In this document: in pieces, positions 25,831 to 34,081 of the stretch
Numbering within the stretch: the stretch's first letter is position 1
Layout of the letters: each line of letters opens with the position of its first letter
Source of the DNA: an uncultured Bacteroidota bacterium
GTDB lineage: Bacteria; Bacteroidota; Bacteroidia; Chitinophagales; Chitinophagaceae
NCBI GenBank assembly: GCA_903881585.1
Contig: CAIRTW010000191.1
Span: forward strand, 1-48,396
DNA length: 48,396 bases
Direction: 5' to 3'
Position numbers and translations under genes: made by a program
The notes under the pieces: model-generated
The model's input: only the letters and a program-made list of their open reading frames with translations
Database searches by the model: none
What the model was told of the DNA's origin: nothing

Positions 25831-26449
25831 TTGTGAGTACTACTTTAAATAAGTGTTTTAAATGTGTGCTAAGTTTTTTCCGTATCAAGGTATTAAATTC
25901 TTCACCGTTCATATCCTGTATGTTGCTCACTTCACGGTAATAGCACTGTGAGGTTATCAACTGGCTCATGGTGCCTACAAGGGTGGCCATCATCATCACG
26001 ATATCAATGTTCTTTTTGAATTCTCCGCTTTTTTGTCCACCTACTATCAGCTTCTTTATAGAAGCGAGGTTTCGTTTTTTTAGTGCCAGTATCTGGCTTG
26101 CCAGCCCTGTACCGTTTTCTGTTACCTGCTCGCGGATCATGATCTTGTGAAATGCCTGCTGGCTCACAAATCTTTCCACATAGTCATCGATCAGCACATA
26201 TACTTTTTGAAGGTACTTCACACTTTCGTCCTGTATCAGGTTTTCCACCATCAGGGTCAGCTTATTCGATTTCTGCTCAAATAGCATTTCCATGAGCTTT
26301 TCTTTCGATCCGAAGTAGTAGGAGATCATAGCTACATTTACGCCTGCCTCCTGTGCTATATCCCTGACCGATGTACCGCTAAAGCCATTTTGTGCAAACA
26401 GCTCTTCTGCGGTATCCATTATTGCTAATTGCTTCTCGTTGTATTCCAT
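25820..26449 (-). CDS. TetR/AcrR family transcriptional regulator
   Basis: 209 aa starting MEYNEKQLAIMDTAEELFAQNGFSGTSVRDIAQEAGVNVAMISYYFGSKEKLMEM, a textbook TetR helix-turn-helix (recognition helix about 34-47). The C-terminal half is a variable ligand-binding helical domain. It heads the efflux operon and most likely represses it, with release by a pump substrate. An upstream ATG at 26521 would put translation through the palindromic operator described next, so the shorter start is used. Confidence 0.92.
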   Translation of the reverse strand: MEYNEKQLAIMDTAEELFAQNGFSGTSVRDIAQEAGVNVAMISYYFGSKEKLMEMLFEQKSNKLTLMVENLIQDESVKYLQKVYVLIDDYVERFVSQQAFHKIMIREQVTENGTGLASQILALKKRNLASIKKLIVGGQKSGEFKKNIDIVMMMATLVGTMSQLITSQCYYREVSNIQDMNGEEFNTLIRKKLSTHLKHLFKVVLTNEA

Positions 26450-26490
26450 ACCCACTGTCTTCTCATAATTTTGTACCCTGAAAGACAATG

Positions 26491-26528
26491 CAAAACTAAA
26501 CAACTGTTTAAAATTAAACAAACGTTTG
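26491..26528 (-). promoter_or_regulatory. Promoter with two palindromic operators for the efflux operon
   Basis: Read on the - strand, TTTG (26519-26522) and TAGTTTTG (26491-26498) are separated by 20 nt, an exact fit to the Bacteroidota -33/-7 consensus. Two palindromes overlap these boxes: CAAACGTTTG (26519-26528) covers the -33 box, and TAAACA-AC-TGTTTA (26497-26510) abuts the -7 box. This is the expected arrangement for an autoregulated TetR operon, and the TetR start lies 42 nt downstream. Confidence 0.7.
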
Positions 26529-26629
26529 ATTGAATTTATTTTTATCAGGCTATAAAGAAATCCTATGTCGAGTGGAATTGTATAAAAATCAGGCTGTTTT
26601 ATAGCGTTTTTTATTATTTTTATAGGGAT

Positions 26630-27229
26630 ATGCTGGAGCCGCTATTTAAGGTAATCACGAGCATTAGCCCGATGAGCAATGAGCTGATGGCATCGTTGGA
26701 AGCTTCTTTTGAAATAACAGAAGTGCCAAAGCGCACCCTGCTGCTGGCCGATGGGCAGACAAGCAATTACATCTATGTGGTATTAAAAGGATTGCTGCGG
26801 ATGTACTATGTGAAAGACGGCGAAGAGGTATGTTCCCGATTCATGGACGAGCAATACCTCCTGGCCATGTCCGTAAACAGTTTTTACAGTCGCCAGCCCG
26901 GCTATGAATATATAGAAACGCTGGAGCCCTGTGTGCTTGGCCGCATACATTATGACAAGCTGCAGGCACTATATAATACGTTTATTGAGTTCAACTATAC
27001 GGCAAGAGTGATCACCGAGCGGTTTTATATACGCAGTGAAGAGCGTTTGTTCCTGATCCGCAAGCAGACTGCCGAGGAGCGATACTTATTCTTTTCCAAT
27101 AAGTACCCGGACCTGATGCAAAGAGTGCCATTAAAATACATTGCCACTTATCTTGGCCTTACCCTTGAAACGCTAAGCAGGATAAGAAAGAAATTAAGCG
27201 AGGGCCGTTCACCTAGCCCTGCTGAATAA
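26630..27229 (+). CDS. Crp/Fnr family transcriptional regulator
   Basis: 199 aa. An N-terminal cyclic-nucleotide-binding-like jelly roll (RTLLLADGQTSNYIYVVLKGLLRMYYVKDGEEVCSRF, about 36-75) has no FNR-type cysteine cluster. A dimerisation helix and a C-terminal helix-turn-helix (PLKYIATYLGLTLETLSRIRKKL, about 166-188) follow. The recognition helix has E-T-L-S-R, the same ExxSR pattern that lets E. coli FNR bind TTGAT half sites. The protein ends shortly after this helix. The last 17 nt overlap the end of the convergent GtrA-like gene. Confidence 0.9.
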   Translation: MLEPLFKVITSISPMSNELMASLEASFEITEVPKRTLLLADGQTSNYIYVVLKGLLRMYYVKDGEEVCSRFMDEQYLLAMSVNSFYSRQPGYEYIETLEPCVLGRIHYDKLQALYNTFIEFNYTARVITERFYIRSEERLFLIRKQTAEERYLFFSNKYPDLMQRVPLKYIATYLGLTLETLSRIRKKLSEGRSPSPAE

Positions 27230-27614
27230 AAACCTTTTTTTTCAGGAACAGGCAACTGATGCTCGCAGTAACCAACAAACATACCAGCCATGCGATCATG
27301 TGATCTACAGAAAACATACTGGTAAGCACGAAGTTTATCACAATTCCAATAAGGGCGCTGCCTGAATACATGATGTAGGCCCGTCCGAGACTCTGCCAGT
27401 ATGGAGTGGGGTAGGTAAATGTAAAAGTCCTGTGCAAACTATGCTGGCGTGCTATGCCAATAGCAAACGACAATGACCAGCAAATGGTAGCGCGTGGTTG
27501 CCATGGGACAAGCAGGTATATAATATTGTACGTAAGCAGGCCAATGAGCGCGCCACCAATTGCAACGATGACCATGCGCGTGTTTTGGGAAACACGTAGA
27601 AACCTATTGTGCAC
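27213..27614 (-). CDS. GtrA-like small membrane protein
   Basis: 133 aa with four hydrophobic segments (MVIVAIGGALIGLLTYNIIYLLV, ICWSLSFAIGIARQHSLHRTFTF, YIMYSGSALIGIVINFVLTSMF, AWLVCLLVTASISCLFLKKKVF). The order and the AxxxGxxxQHxxHRxFTF block fit the GtrA family, which is thought to flip polyprenyl-linked sugars or similar lipids. Its start overlaps the end of the upstream phosphatidyltransferase gene by 11 nt, so the two form an operon concerned with membrane lipids. Confidence 0.75.
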   Translation of the reverse strand: MHNRFLRVSQNTRMVIVAIGGALIGLLTYNIIYLLVPWQPRATICWSLSFAIGIARQHSLHRTFTFTYPTPYWQSLGRAYIMYSGSALIGIVINFVLTSMFSVDHMIAWLVCLLVTASISCLFLKKKVFIQQG

Positions 27615-28176
27615 GTTGCCTTATTTTGATTGCCACGCCTATGTGCCTTATGTTATATGTCCACTCACGCAGCACGAATGACATGAAGAGGCCTTCCAAC
27701 TCATTGATAATGCCGATCATTATTGCCAATGGAAAGAATGGCATTGCAACACCAAAGCCCATTATTGCAATTGTTGCGATCAATAATGACACCCCGAAGA
27801 TCTTTGAGCTCACGGCATGATAGCTTGCTCCCCGCTTGAATTTTGCCAAGTCATAGATGTACCGAAGTATTTCGAGGCTCAGTATTGTGTATATACCCCA
27901 CGCATATTGGATATAAATGCCAGGATAAGCAAACCACATACCTGCTAAAACGCCAAGAAAGAAGATCGTATCGGCGATAGTATCCCACTGCCTCAATGAT
28001 GCGGTTTCCACATCCCATTTACGGGCAAGAACGCCGTCATAATAATCGGTTGCCGCAGCTACAGCAAGCAGTATAATATAGGGAGCGCCTAATATCCTGT
28101 AATAGCCAAATGTAATAGTAAACACGGTAAGGAACAGGCGAAAATAGATGAGATACCACGGGAGCCTTTTTAGCAT
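27604..28176 (-). CDS. CDP-alcohol phosphatidyltransferase family protein with variant motif
   Basis: 190 aa, several membrane segments. The CDP-alcohol motif D-x2-D-G-x2-A-R-x8-G-x3-D-x3-D is present as D44, D47, G48, A51, R52, D65 and D69, but the conserved Gly is Leu61. All four metal-binding Asp are kept, so the enzyme could still transfer a phosphatidyl or related group to an alcohol; the acceptor is unknown. A longer start at 28221 would run through a perfect palindrome at 28219-28244, so MLKRLPWYLIYFR is chosen. It is coupled to the GtrA-like gene. Confidence 0.8.
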   Translation of the reverse strand: MLKRLPWYLIYFRLFLTVFTITFGYYRILGAPYIILLAVAAATDYYDGVLARKWDVETASLRQWDTIADTIFFLGVLAGMWFAYPGIYIQYAWGIYTILSLEILRYIYDLAKFKRGASYHAVSSKIFGVSLLIATIAIMGFGVAMPFFPLAIMIGIINELEGLFMSFVLREWTYNIRHIGVAIKIRQRAQ

Positions 28177-28218
28177 TGTTTCTGTTTTATGGATGCAATG
28201 TAGAAAGTTAGTTTCGGG

Positions 28219-28244
28219 CATTATTTGACAAAAGTCAAATAATG
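28219..28244 (-). promoter_or_regulatory. FNR-type palindromic operator upstream of the phosphatidyltransferase gene
   Basis: Perfect 11-bp arms CATTATTTGAC (28219-28229) and GTCAAATAATG (28234-28244) surround AAAA. The core TTGAC-N4-GTCAA has the geometry of an FNR box (TTGAT-N4-ATCAA). It lies 43 bp before the chosen start. The Crp/Fnr gene at 26630 is the obvious candidate binder. Confidence 0.6.
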
Positions 28245-28556
28245 GGGGAGCGTATCATTGGTAGATCGGCCAGTTACTTATGGGCCATATGATACAATTG
28301 TGGCCAATATAAACGCTTATACTCTTAGGAATTTAAAAAACAGTATGTGGGGAATCGAAGTTTTACAGACCAATATTGGGGCTTAAATGCCCCCATATGG
28401 AATTAATCAGCATGAGCAATGCACTGTGAATTGAAATGATGTGTAAGCGAGTGTGAGCGGGCATATGGGTTACTAAAAAGTGTTTCGTGGGAAACATATG
28501 GCACGATTGTTAGCCTATGCTTTCTGTATTTTCAAAAATTTCATAATAAAAACTAC
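28245..28556. other. Intergenic stretch without a supported gene
   Basis: About 310 bp of A/T-rich sequence between divergent genes. It should contain the promoter of the ice-binding gene, but I see no convincing TAnnTTTG box, no RNA gene and no repeat apart from the palindrome at its left end. Confidence 0.5.
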
Positions 28557-31500
28557 ATGGTAACTAAATTACTCAGCGCATTAACGGTCATTAGTCTGTT
28601 CTTAATGCCAAATCTGATATTTGCACAGGCCCCGAATTTAGGTACTGCTGCAAATTTTGTTCTTTTCACCTCTGTTGGCGCCGTTACTAATACAGGTATC
28701 ACCCATCTTACAGGTAATGTAGGTACGAATGCTGGTTCCAGTACCGGTTTCGGGAATGTGAATGGGGTGATGCACGATGGTGATGGTGCCAGTGCCGCTT
28801 GTGCAGCAGATCTGCTGACCGCCTATCACCAACTAAACATTGCGGTGCCAACTTTTTTCCCCGCACCATTACTGGGAGACGGAGACACGCTTGTTGCAGG
28901 GGTATATCATATATCCAGTGCAGCAACATTGGATTCAAACCTTGTACTAAATGCTCAGGGAAACCCCAATGCAGTATTTATCTTCCAGATACAGGGCAGC
29001 CTCTCTACAAATGCAGCCTCCAAGATCAAACTGATCAATGGCGCGGTGGCCTGTAATGTGTTCTGGAAAGTGGAGGGGTTGGTAAGCATGGCTGCGGCAA
29101 CCTTTATGCGCGGCACAATTATAGCCAACAATGCAGCGATAAATATGAGCCCCAACGATACGCTTGAGGGCCGGGCGCTTTCTACGGATGGTGCAGTAAC
29201 AGTAAATGGCATGCTTGCCTATATGCCTATTGGCTGCGGCAGTGCGGTACTTACCGGGCCTACGGCTCCTGTGCTGGCTTCTGTGGGGCCGTTTGGTATT
29301 TTTTCAAGTACAGGCAACGTTACCAATACAGGTACAACGCATGTTGTGGGTGATGTGGGCACGAATGTGGGTTTAACAACCGGCTTCGATTCGGCATTTG
29401 TAACCGGCAGCATTCACCCCATACCCGATGATTCTACAGCAGCAGCAGTCCCTGACCTGACTGTAGTTTATAATTACCTGAACACACTGCCAACGGATAT
29501 TGAGCTATTATATCCGGCACAGTTCGGAAACGACCTGGTGCTTACTCCGCATACTTACCTGATGAGTTCTGCACCAACGTTTACAGGCAATCTTTACCTG
29601 GATGCGGAAGGTGATAACAATGCCGTATTTGTCATTAAGATAAACGGCGCCCTTTCCACAAGCACTTTTTCTAAAGTTATACTGATAAACGGTGCTCAGG
29701 CAAAAAATGTGTATTGGAAAGTGGATGGCGCTGTCGATATAAGCAGCAACTCTCTTTTCAACGGAACTATTGTTGTCAACAATGCAGCTATCAACTTAAG
29801 CCCGGGGAGCACTTTTTCCGGACGGGCATTAACTACTAATGGCGCTATAACTACCAATGGCATTAATATATCGCTGCCGGTAACTGCGCCATGCACGGCC
29901 CCGCCAATTGGCGGTATTGAGTCTGTATGTACCGGCTCAGTAACCACTCTAACCGATTCAACCGGTGGTACCTGGACCAGCAGCAATATTACAGTTGCAA
30001 CAATTGACTCAGCTACCGGGGTAACCGGCGGTGTTACAAGTGGCACCTCTACTATTAGTTATACGTCGACGGCAGGCTGTGTGAGCACTGCGGTAGTTAC
30101 AGTAAACCAATCCCCGCTTGTTATCATAGGCCCCGGCAGTGTATGTGTGGGTTCGACAATCACGCTAACAGACATCATTGGGGGAGGAACATGGACGAGC
30201 AGCAATCCATCATTAGCCACTGCGGGCAGCGGAACCGGAATAGTGACGGGTGTAGCCAATGGCACACCGACCATCACTTATACGACCCCTAACAGTTGTT
30301 TTGCAACAAAAAACATCATCGTAGGCAACTATGCAGGCGTTATTACCGGGCCATCTAACGTATGTATTGGTTCGGTTGCAGTGCTTACAGATACAGTGGC
30401 AGGCGGCACCTGGAGCGGCAGTAATGGCCATGCTCTTGTTGTCGGTAATTCAGTTACAGGCCTTACCGCAGGTATTGATACGGTATCATACACAGTCACA
30501 AATTTGTGCGGCACTGCAACGGCAACGAAAACAGTGACGATAGACAGCACTGCCCATGCTGACAGCATTTCAGGCCCGTCCACAGTATGTGCAGGTTCAT
30601 CCATAACATTAACAGACAGCACTGCCGGCGGAGTGTGGAGCGCAAGCAATACGAACGCTACAGTTTTAGCTGGTACAGTTAGTGGCGTTTCAGCAGGTAT
30701 AGACACCATTCGTTATACGGTTATCAATACGTGCGGGATCGCAACTGCAACTAAGGCAGTGACCATAAATCCATTGCCTGACGAGGGCAGTATCTCCGGT
30801 CCGTCTTCGGTTTGCACGGGTTCAACTATTACATTGACTGATTTTGCACCCGGTGGCACCTGGAGCCGCAGTAATGCGAATGCGGCTGTTATTGGCGGTG
30901 TCGTTACCGGTATTAATGCAGGTGCAGATACTATCCGGTACACAGTCACCAATTCGTGCGGCACAGCAACAGCTAATAAAACAGTTACTGTAAATGCCTC
31001 ACCAAATGCAGGAGTTATTACCGGTCCTTCATCTGTTTGTACAGGTTCAGTCATTACGCTGACGGATGCCGCGGCGGGTGGCGTATGGAGCATGAGCAAT
31101 GCACATGCTGCAGTTGCTGGTGGTATTGTAACGGGTGTAACTTCAGGGATAGATACCGTCAGCTATACAGTAACCAACATTGGTTGCACAGCAACAGCAA
31201 CAAAAGTTATCACTATAGATACAACTGCAAATGCGGGCGTTATCAACGGGCCATCGGCAGTTTGTACCGGTTCTTCGATAATACTGACTGATCTCATCGC
31301 CGGCGGTATATGGAGTGCCAGCAATACAGCAGCCTCGGTTATTGGCGGGGTTACTACAGGCGTTACGACAGGTGTGGACACGATCAGGTATATTGTTACC
31401 AATGTGTGTGGTGCAGATACAGCAACGAAAATTGTAACTGTGAATGCAACCCCGAATGCGGGTGTTATTAATGGCCCTTCGAGTGTATGCGCCGGTTCTG

Positions 31501-34034
31501 CCATTACATTAACGGATGCCGCAGCGGGCGGTGTATGGAGCATGAGCAATGCACATGCAACAGTTGTTGGTGGCGTAGTAACGGGAGTTACCGGTGGAAT
31601 TGATACAGCAATATACACGGTCACCAACATAAGCTGCACATCATCAGCAATGAAAGCGATCACTATAGATACAATTGCAAATGCGGGTGTTATTACAGGT
31701 CCATCGGCCGTATGCACCGGGTCATCTATAACGCTAACCGACTCTGTAGCCGGTGGTACATGGAGCGCCAGCAATGCGGATGCCACTGTTCTTGCCGGAG
31801 TTATTACGGGAGTAACTGCTGGTATTGATACAATTATTTACAAAGTGACGAACACTTGTGGCATTGATTCAGCAACAAAAACCGTCTTCATAAACACAAC
31901 TCTGAACGCCGGCATTATTAACGGCCCTTCAAATGTTTGTGTTGGTTCAACTATAACCTTGACCGATGCGGCAGCGGGTGGCGAGTGGAGTGCAAGCAAT
32001 ACCAGTGCAGCTGTCGTTGACGGAGTTGTTACCGGAATAAATGCCGGAACGGATACAATCATGTACACTGTGATTGGCCTGGCCTGCTCAGCTACGGCTA
32101 CCAAAACAATTACGATAAATGCTTTACCAAATGCAGGTGTTATCAGCGGCCCATCGGCTGTATGCACCGGCTCATCAATAACGCTGACAGACACAGTTGC
32201 CGGCGGTACCTGGAGCGCCAGCAATACGGATGCTACTGTTCTTGCCGGTGTTGTTACGGGAGTAACTGCTGGTGTTGATACAATTATTTACAAAGTGACC
32301 AACGCTTGTGGCATTGATTCAGCAACAAAAACCGTCTTCATAAACACAACTCCGAGCGCCGGCACTATTAACGGCCCTTCAAATGTTTGTGTTGGTTCGA
32401 CTATAACCTTGACCGATGCGGCAGCGGGTGGCGAGTGGAGTGCAAGCAATACCAGTGCAGCTGTCGTTGACGGAGTTGTTACCGGAATAAATGCCGGAAC
32501 GGATACCATCATGTACACAGTAATCGGCCTGGCCTGCTCAGCTACGGCTACCAAAACAATTACCGTAAATTTAATTCCTGATGCCGGAGCTATAACCGGA
32601 GATTCGATCGTCTGTGCAGGTTCATCGATAACATTGACAGACACAACTGCGGGTGGTGCATGGAGCGCAAGCAATGCTAACGCGACAGTTCTTGCCGGTG
32701 TTGTTACGGGAGTTACGGCTGGTATGGATACAATTATTTATACGGTCAACAGTACATGTGGAGCAAGTATTGCGGCTAAAATGGTAATGGTTAACCCAAT
32801 GCCTGATGCTGGTACCATAACAGGAGCTTCCAGCGTTTGTGTCGGCTCATCGGTTACATTTACGGATACTGCTTTTGGTGGCACCTGGAGCGCAAGCAAT
32901 GGCAATGCGTTGGCGCTTGGCAATCTCATCATAGGCGCAGTAGCCGGTACAGATACCATTATCTATACGGTCAGCAATCTTTTCTGTACAGCAATAGCTA
33001 CCAAATCCATTACCGTAAATATGTTGCCGGATGCTGGTAGCATCTACGGAGCATCAGTCGTTTGCTCGGGTTCATCCATTACAATCACAGATACAACTGC
33101 GGGTGGAACCTGGAGCGCTAGTAATACTAATGCTGCACTTACGCCGATAGCTGGCGGGAATAGTGTTATGGGAGTTACACCAGGTATTGACACCATTATA
33201 TACACCTCTGCGAATGCCTGCGGTACGGACACAGCAACAAAAATGATCACAGTAATGGCCGCTCCGGTTGCCCCGGTTATAGCTACACAATCGCCTGCAT
33301 CGGTTTGTTCTGGCACGATGTATCAGAACTTTGGCGCAGCAACTTTACCGCCCACAGGTACTACGTACAGCTGGTCGGTGACCAATGCAGCGATTTGGGC
33401 GCAAGGTTCGGATCACCAGTATGCGCTGGTAAATTTCGATGAACCGGGAACTGCCGTTGTGACATTAGTCGCAAATATTGCTGGTGTCTCGTGCTCCAGC
33501 CAGAGTATGTTTACTGTAACTGTTGGTGCTTCTGTGTCAGCAACTCCTGAAGTGGTCTTCTTCAATAATCACTTTGTTTGTACGCCAGCAAATGAAGATT
33601 CGTATCAGTGGGGTTATGACAACATCGTTACTTTGGATTCTAGTATCCTTGTGGGAGAGATCAACCAGGATTATTTAAACGAGAGTCCCGATGTTGCTCA
33701 TAAGTTTTACTGGGTGATGACATCGCTCAATGGCTGTTCACAAAAGACCTACTATATAACACCTGCAGCTATAACAAATATCAATAGTGATGTTGTTGAT
33801 GTATCTGCGTATCCTAATCCTGCCAATAACCATATCAACCTGGAGATCAGCTCTGTGGTAACCGGGCCGGTGCAGGTGGAAGTGGTGAATATGGTGGGGC
33901 AGAAGATCGCAACGATACAGGCATTGGACAACAAGGCGTCAATAGATGTAGCTGCATATGCTGACGGCGCTTACTTCGTTACCTGTTACCGCAACGGGAT
34001 CAAGATCGGTTCTGCACGGTTTATTAAGAACTAA
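28557..34034 (+). CDS. Giant ice-binding-like (DUF3494) T9SS protein with fifteen Ig-like repeats
   Basis: 1825 aa. Signal peptide (ALTVISLFLMPNLIFA, then QAPNLGTAANFVLF). Two DUF3494 ice-binding-type domains follow (about 24-222 and 243-445). Each has the beta-solenoid hallmarks NTGxTHxxGxVGTN, GNxNAVFxxxIxGxLST, and a final strand pair GTIxxNNAAIxxSP...GRALxTxGAxTxNG. About fifteen Ig-like repeats of 75 residues (about 450-1585) follow, each with GPSxVCxGSxITLTD, AGGxWSASN and TxTCG blocks. Next come a less regular region and a C-terminal T9SS type A sorting domain (AYPNPANNHINLEI, NMVGQKIATI, ADGAYFVTCY). DUF3494 proteins bind ice or inhibit its recrystallisation, though many are untested. 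Long Ig arms could hold the head away from the cell. Repeats 9-10 and 11-12 are near-identical. Confidence 0.93.
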   Translation: MVTKLLSALTVISLFLMPNLIFAQAPNLGTAANFVLFTSVGAVTNTGITHLTGNVGTNAGSSTGFGNVNGVMHDGDGASAACAADLLTAYHQLNIAVPTFFPAPLLGDGDTLVAGVYHISSAATLDSNLVLNAQGNPNAVFIFQIQGSLSTNAASKIKLINGAVACNVFWKVEGLVSMAAATFMRGTIIANNAAINMSPNDTLEGRALSTDGAVTVNGMLAYMPIGCGSAVLTGPTAPVLASVGPFGIFSSTGNVTNTGTTHVVGDVGTNVGLTTGFDSAFVTGSIHPIPDDSTAAAVPDLTVVYNYLNTLPTDIELLYPAQFGNDLVLTPHTYLMSSAPTFTGNLYLDAEGDNNAVFVIKINGALSTSTFSKVILINGAQAKNVYWKVDGAVDISSNSLFNGTIVVNNAAINLSPGSTFSGRALTTNGAITTNGINISLPVTAPCTAPPIGGIESVCTGSVTTLTDSTGGTWTSSNITVATIDSATGVTGGVTSGTSTISYTSTAGCVSTAVVTVNQSPLVIIGPGSVCVGSTITLTDIIGGGTWTSSNPSLATAGSGTGIVTGVANGTPTITYTTPNSCFATKNIIVGNYAGVITGPSNVCIGSVAVLTDTVAGGTWSGSNGHALVVGNSVTGLTAGIDTVSYTVTNLCGTATATKTVTIDSTAHADSISGPSTVCAGSSITLTDSTAGGVWSASNTNATVLAGTVSGVSAGIDTIRYTVINTCGIATATKAVTINPLPDEGSISGPSSVCTGSTITLTDFAPGGTWSRSNANAAVIGGVVTGINAGADTIRYTVTNSCGTATANKTVTVNASPNAGVITGPSSVCTGSVITLTDAAAGGVWSMSNAHAAVAGGIVTGVTSGIDTVSYTVTNIGCTATATKVITIDTTANAGVINGPSAVCTGSSIILTDLIAGGIWSASNTAASVIGGVTTGVTTGVDTIRYIVTNVCGADTATKIVTVNATPNAGVINGPSSVCAGSAITLTDAAAGGVWSMSNAHATVVGGVVTGVTGGIDTAIYTVTNISCTSSAMKAITIDTIANAGVITGPSAVCTGSSITLTDSVAGGTWSASNADATVLAGVITGVTAGIDTIIYKVTNTCGIDSATKTVFINTTLNAGIINGPSNVCVGSTITLTDAAAGGEWSASNTSAAVVDGVVTGINAGTDTIMYTVIGLACSATATKTITINALPNAGVISGPSAVCTGSSITLTDTVAGGTWSASNTDATVLAGVVTGVTAGVDTIIYKVTNACGIDSATKTVFINTTPSAGTINGPSNVCVGSTITLTDAAAGGEWSASNTSAAVVDGVVTGINAGTDTIMYTVIGLACSATATKTITVNLIPDAGAITGDSIVCAGSSITLTDTTAGGAWSASNANATVLAGVVTGVTAGMDTIIYTVNSTCGASIAAKMVMVNPMPDAGTITGASSVCVGSSVTFTDTAFGGTWSASNGNALALGNLIIGAVAGTDTIIYTVSNLFCTAIATKSITVNMLPDAGSIYGASVVCSGSSITITDTTAGGTWSASNTNAALTPIAGGNSVMGVTPGIDTIIYTSANACGTDTATKMITVMAAPVAPVIATQSPASVCSGTMYQNFGAATLPPTGTTYSWSVTNAAIWAQGSDHQYALVNFDEPGTAVVTLVANIAGVSCSSQSMFTVTVGASVSATPEVVFFNNHFVCTPANEDSYQWGYDNIVTLDSSILVGEINQDYLNESPDVAHKFYWVMTSLNGCSQKTYYITPAAITNINSDVVDVSAYPNPANNHINLEISSVVTGPVQVEVVNMVGQKIATIQALDNKASIDVAAYADGAYFVTCYRNGIKIGSARFIKN
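31670..32570 (+). repeat. Recent 450-bp tandem duplication inside the ice-binding gene
   Basis: Two consecutive 450-bp units (each two Ig repeats) are nearly identical at the DNA level, most strikingly 31900-32110 against 32350-32560, where only a handful of bases differ over about 200. Other repeat pairs in the gene are much more diverged. The unit length keeps the frame. Confidence 0.85.
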
Positions 34035-34081
34035 TCCGGCAGTTACCTGAATTCATAAAACTTAACTTTTAAAAAACCAAA

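Noticed and set aside
29900-33280. Regularly spaced repeats that might suggest a CRISPR array
   Set aside because: The period is 225 bp, the repeats are diverged and they lie inside one long coding frame as Ig-like domains.
29200-33320. Series of long open frames on the - strand opposite the ice-binding gene, each about 128 residues
   Set aside because: They are Val/Pro/Ala-rich mirror images of the repeats, recur with the same 225/450-bp period and have no start signals or family content.
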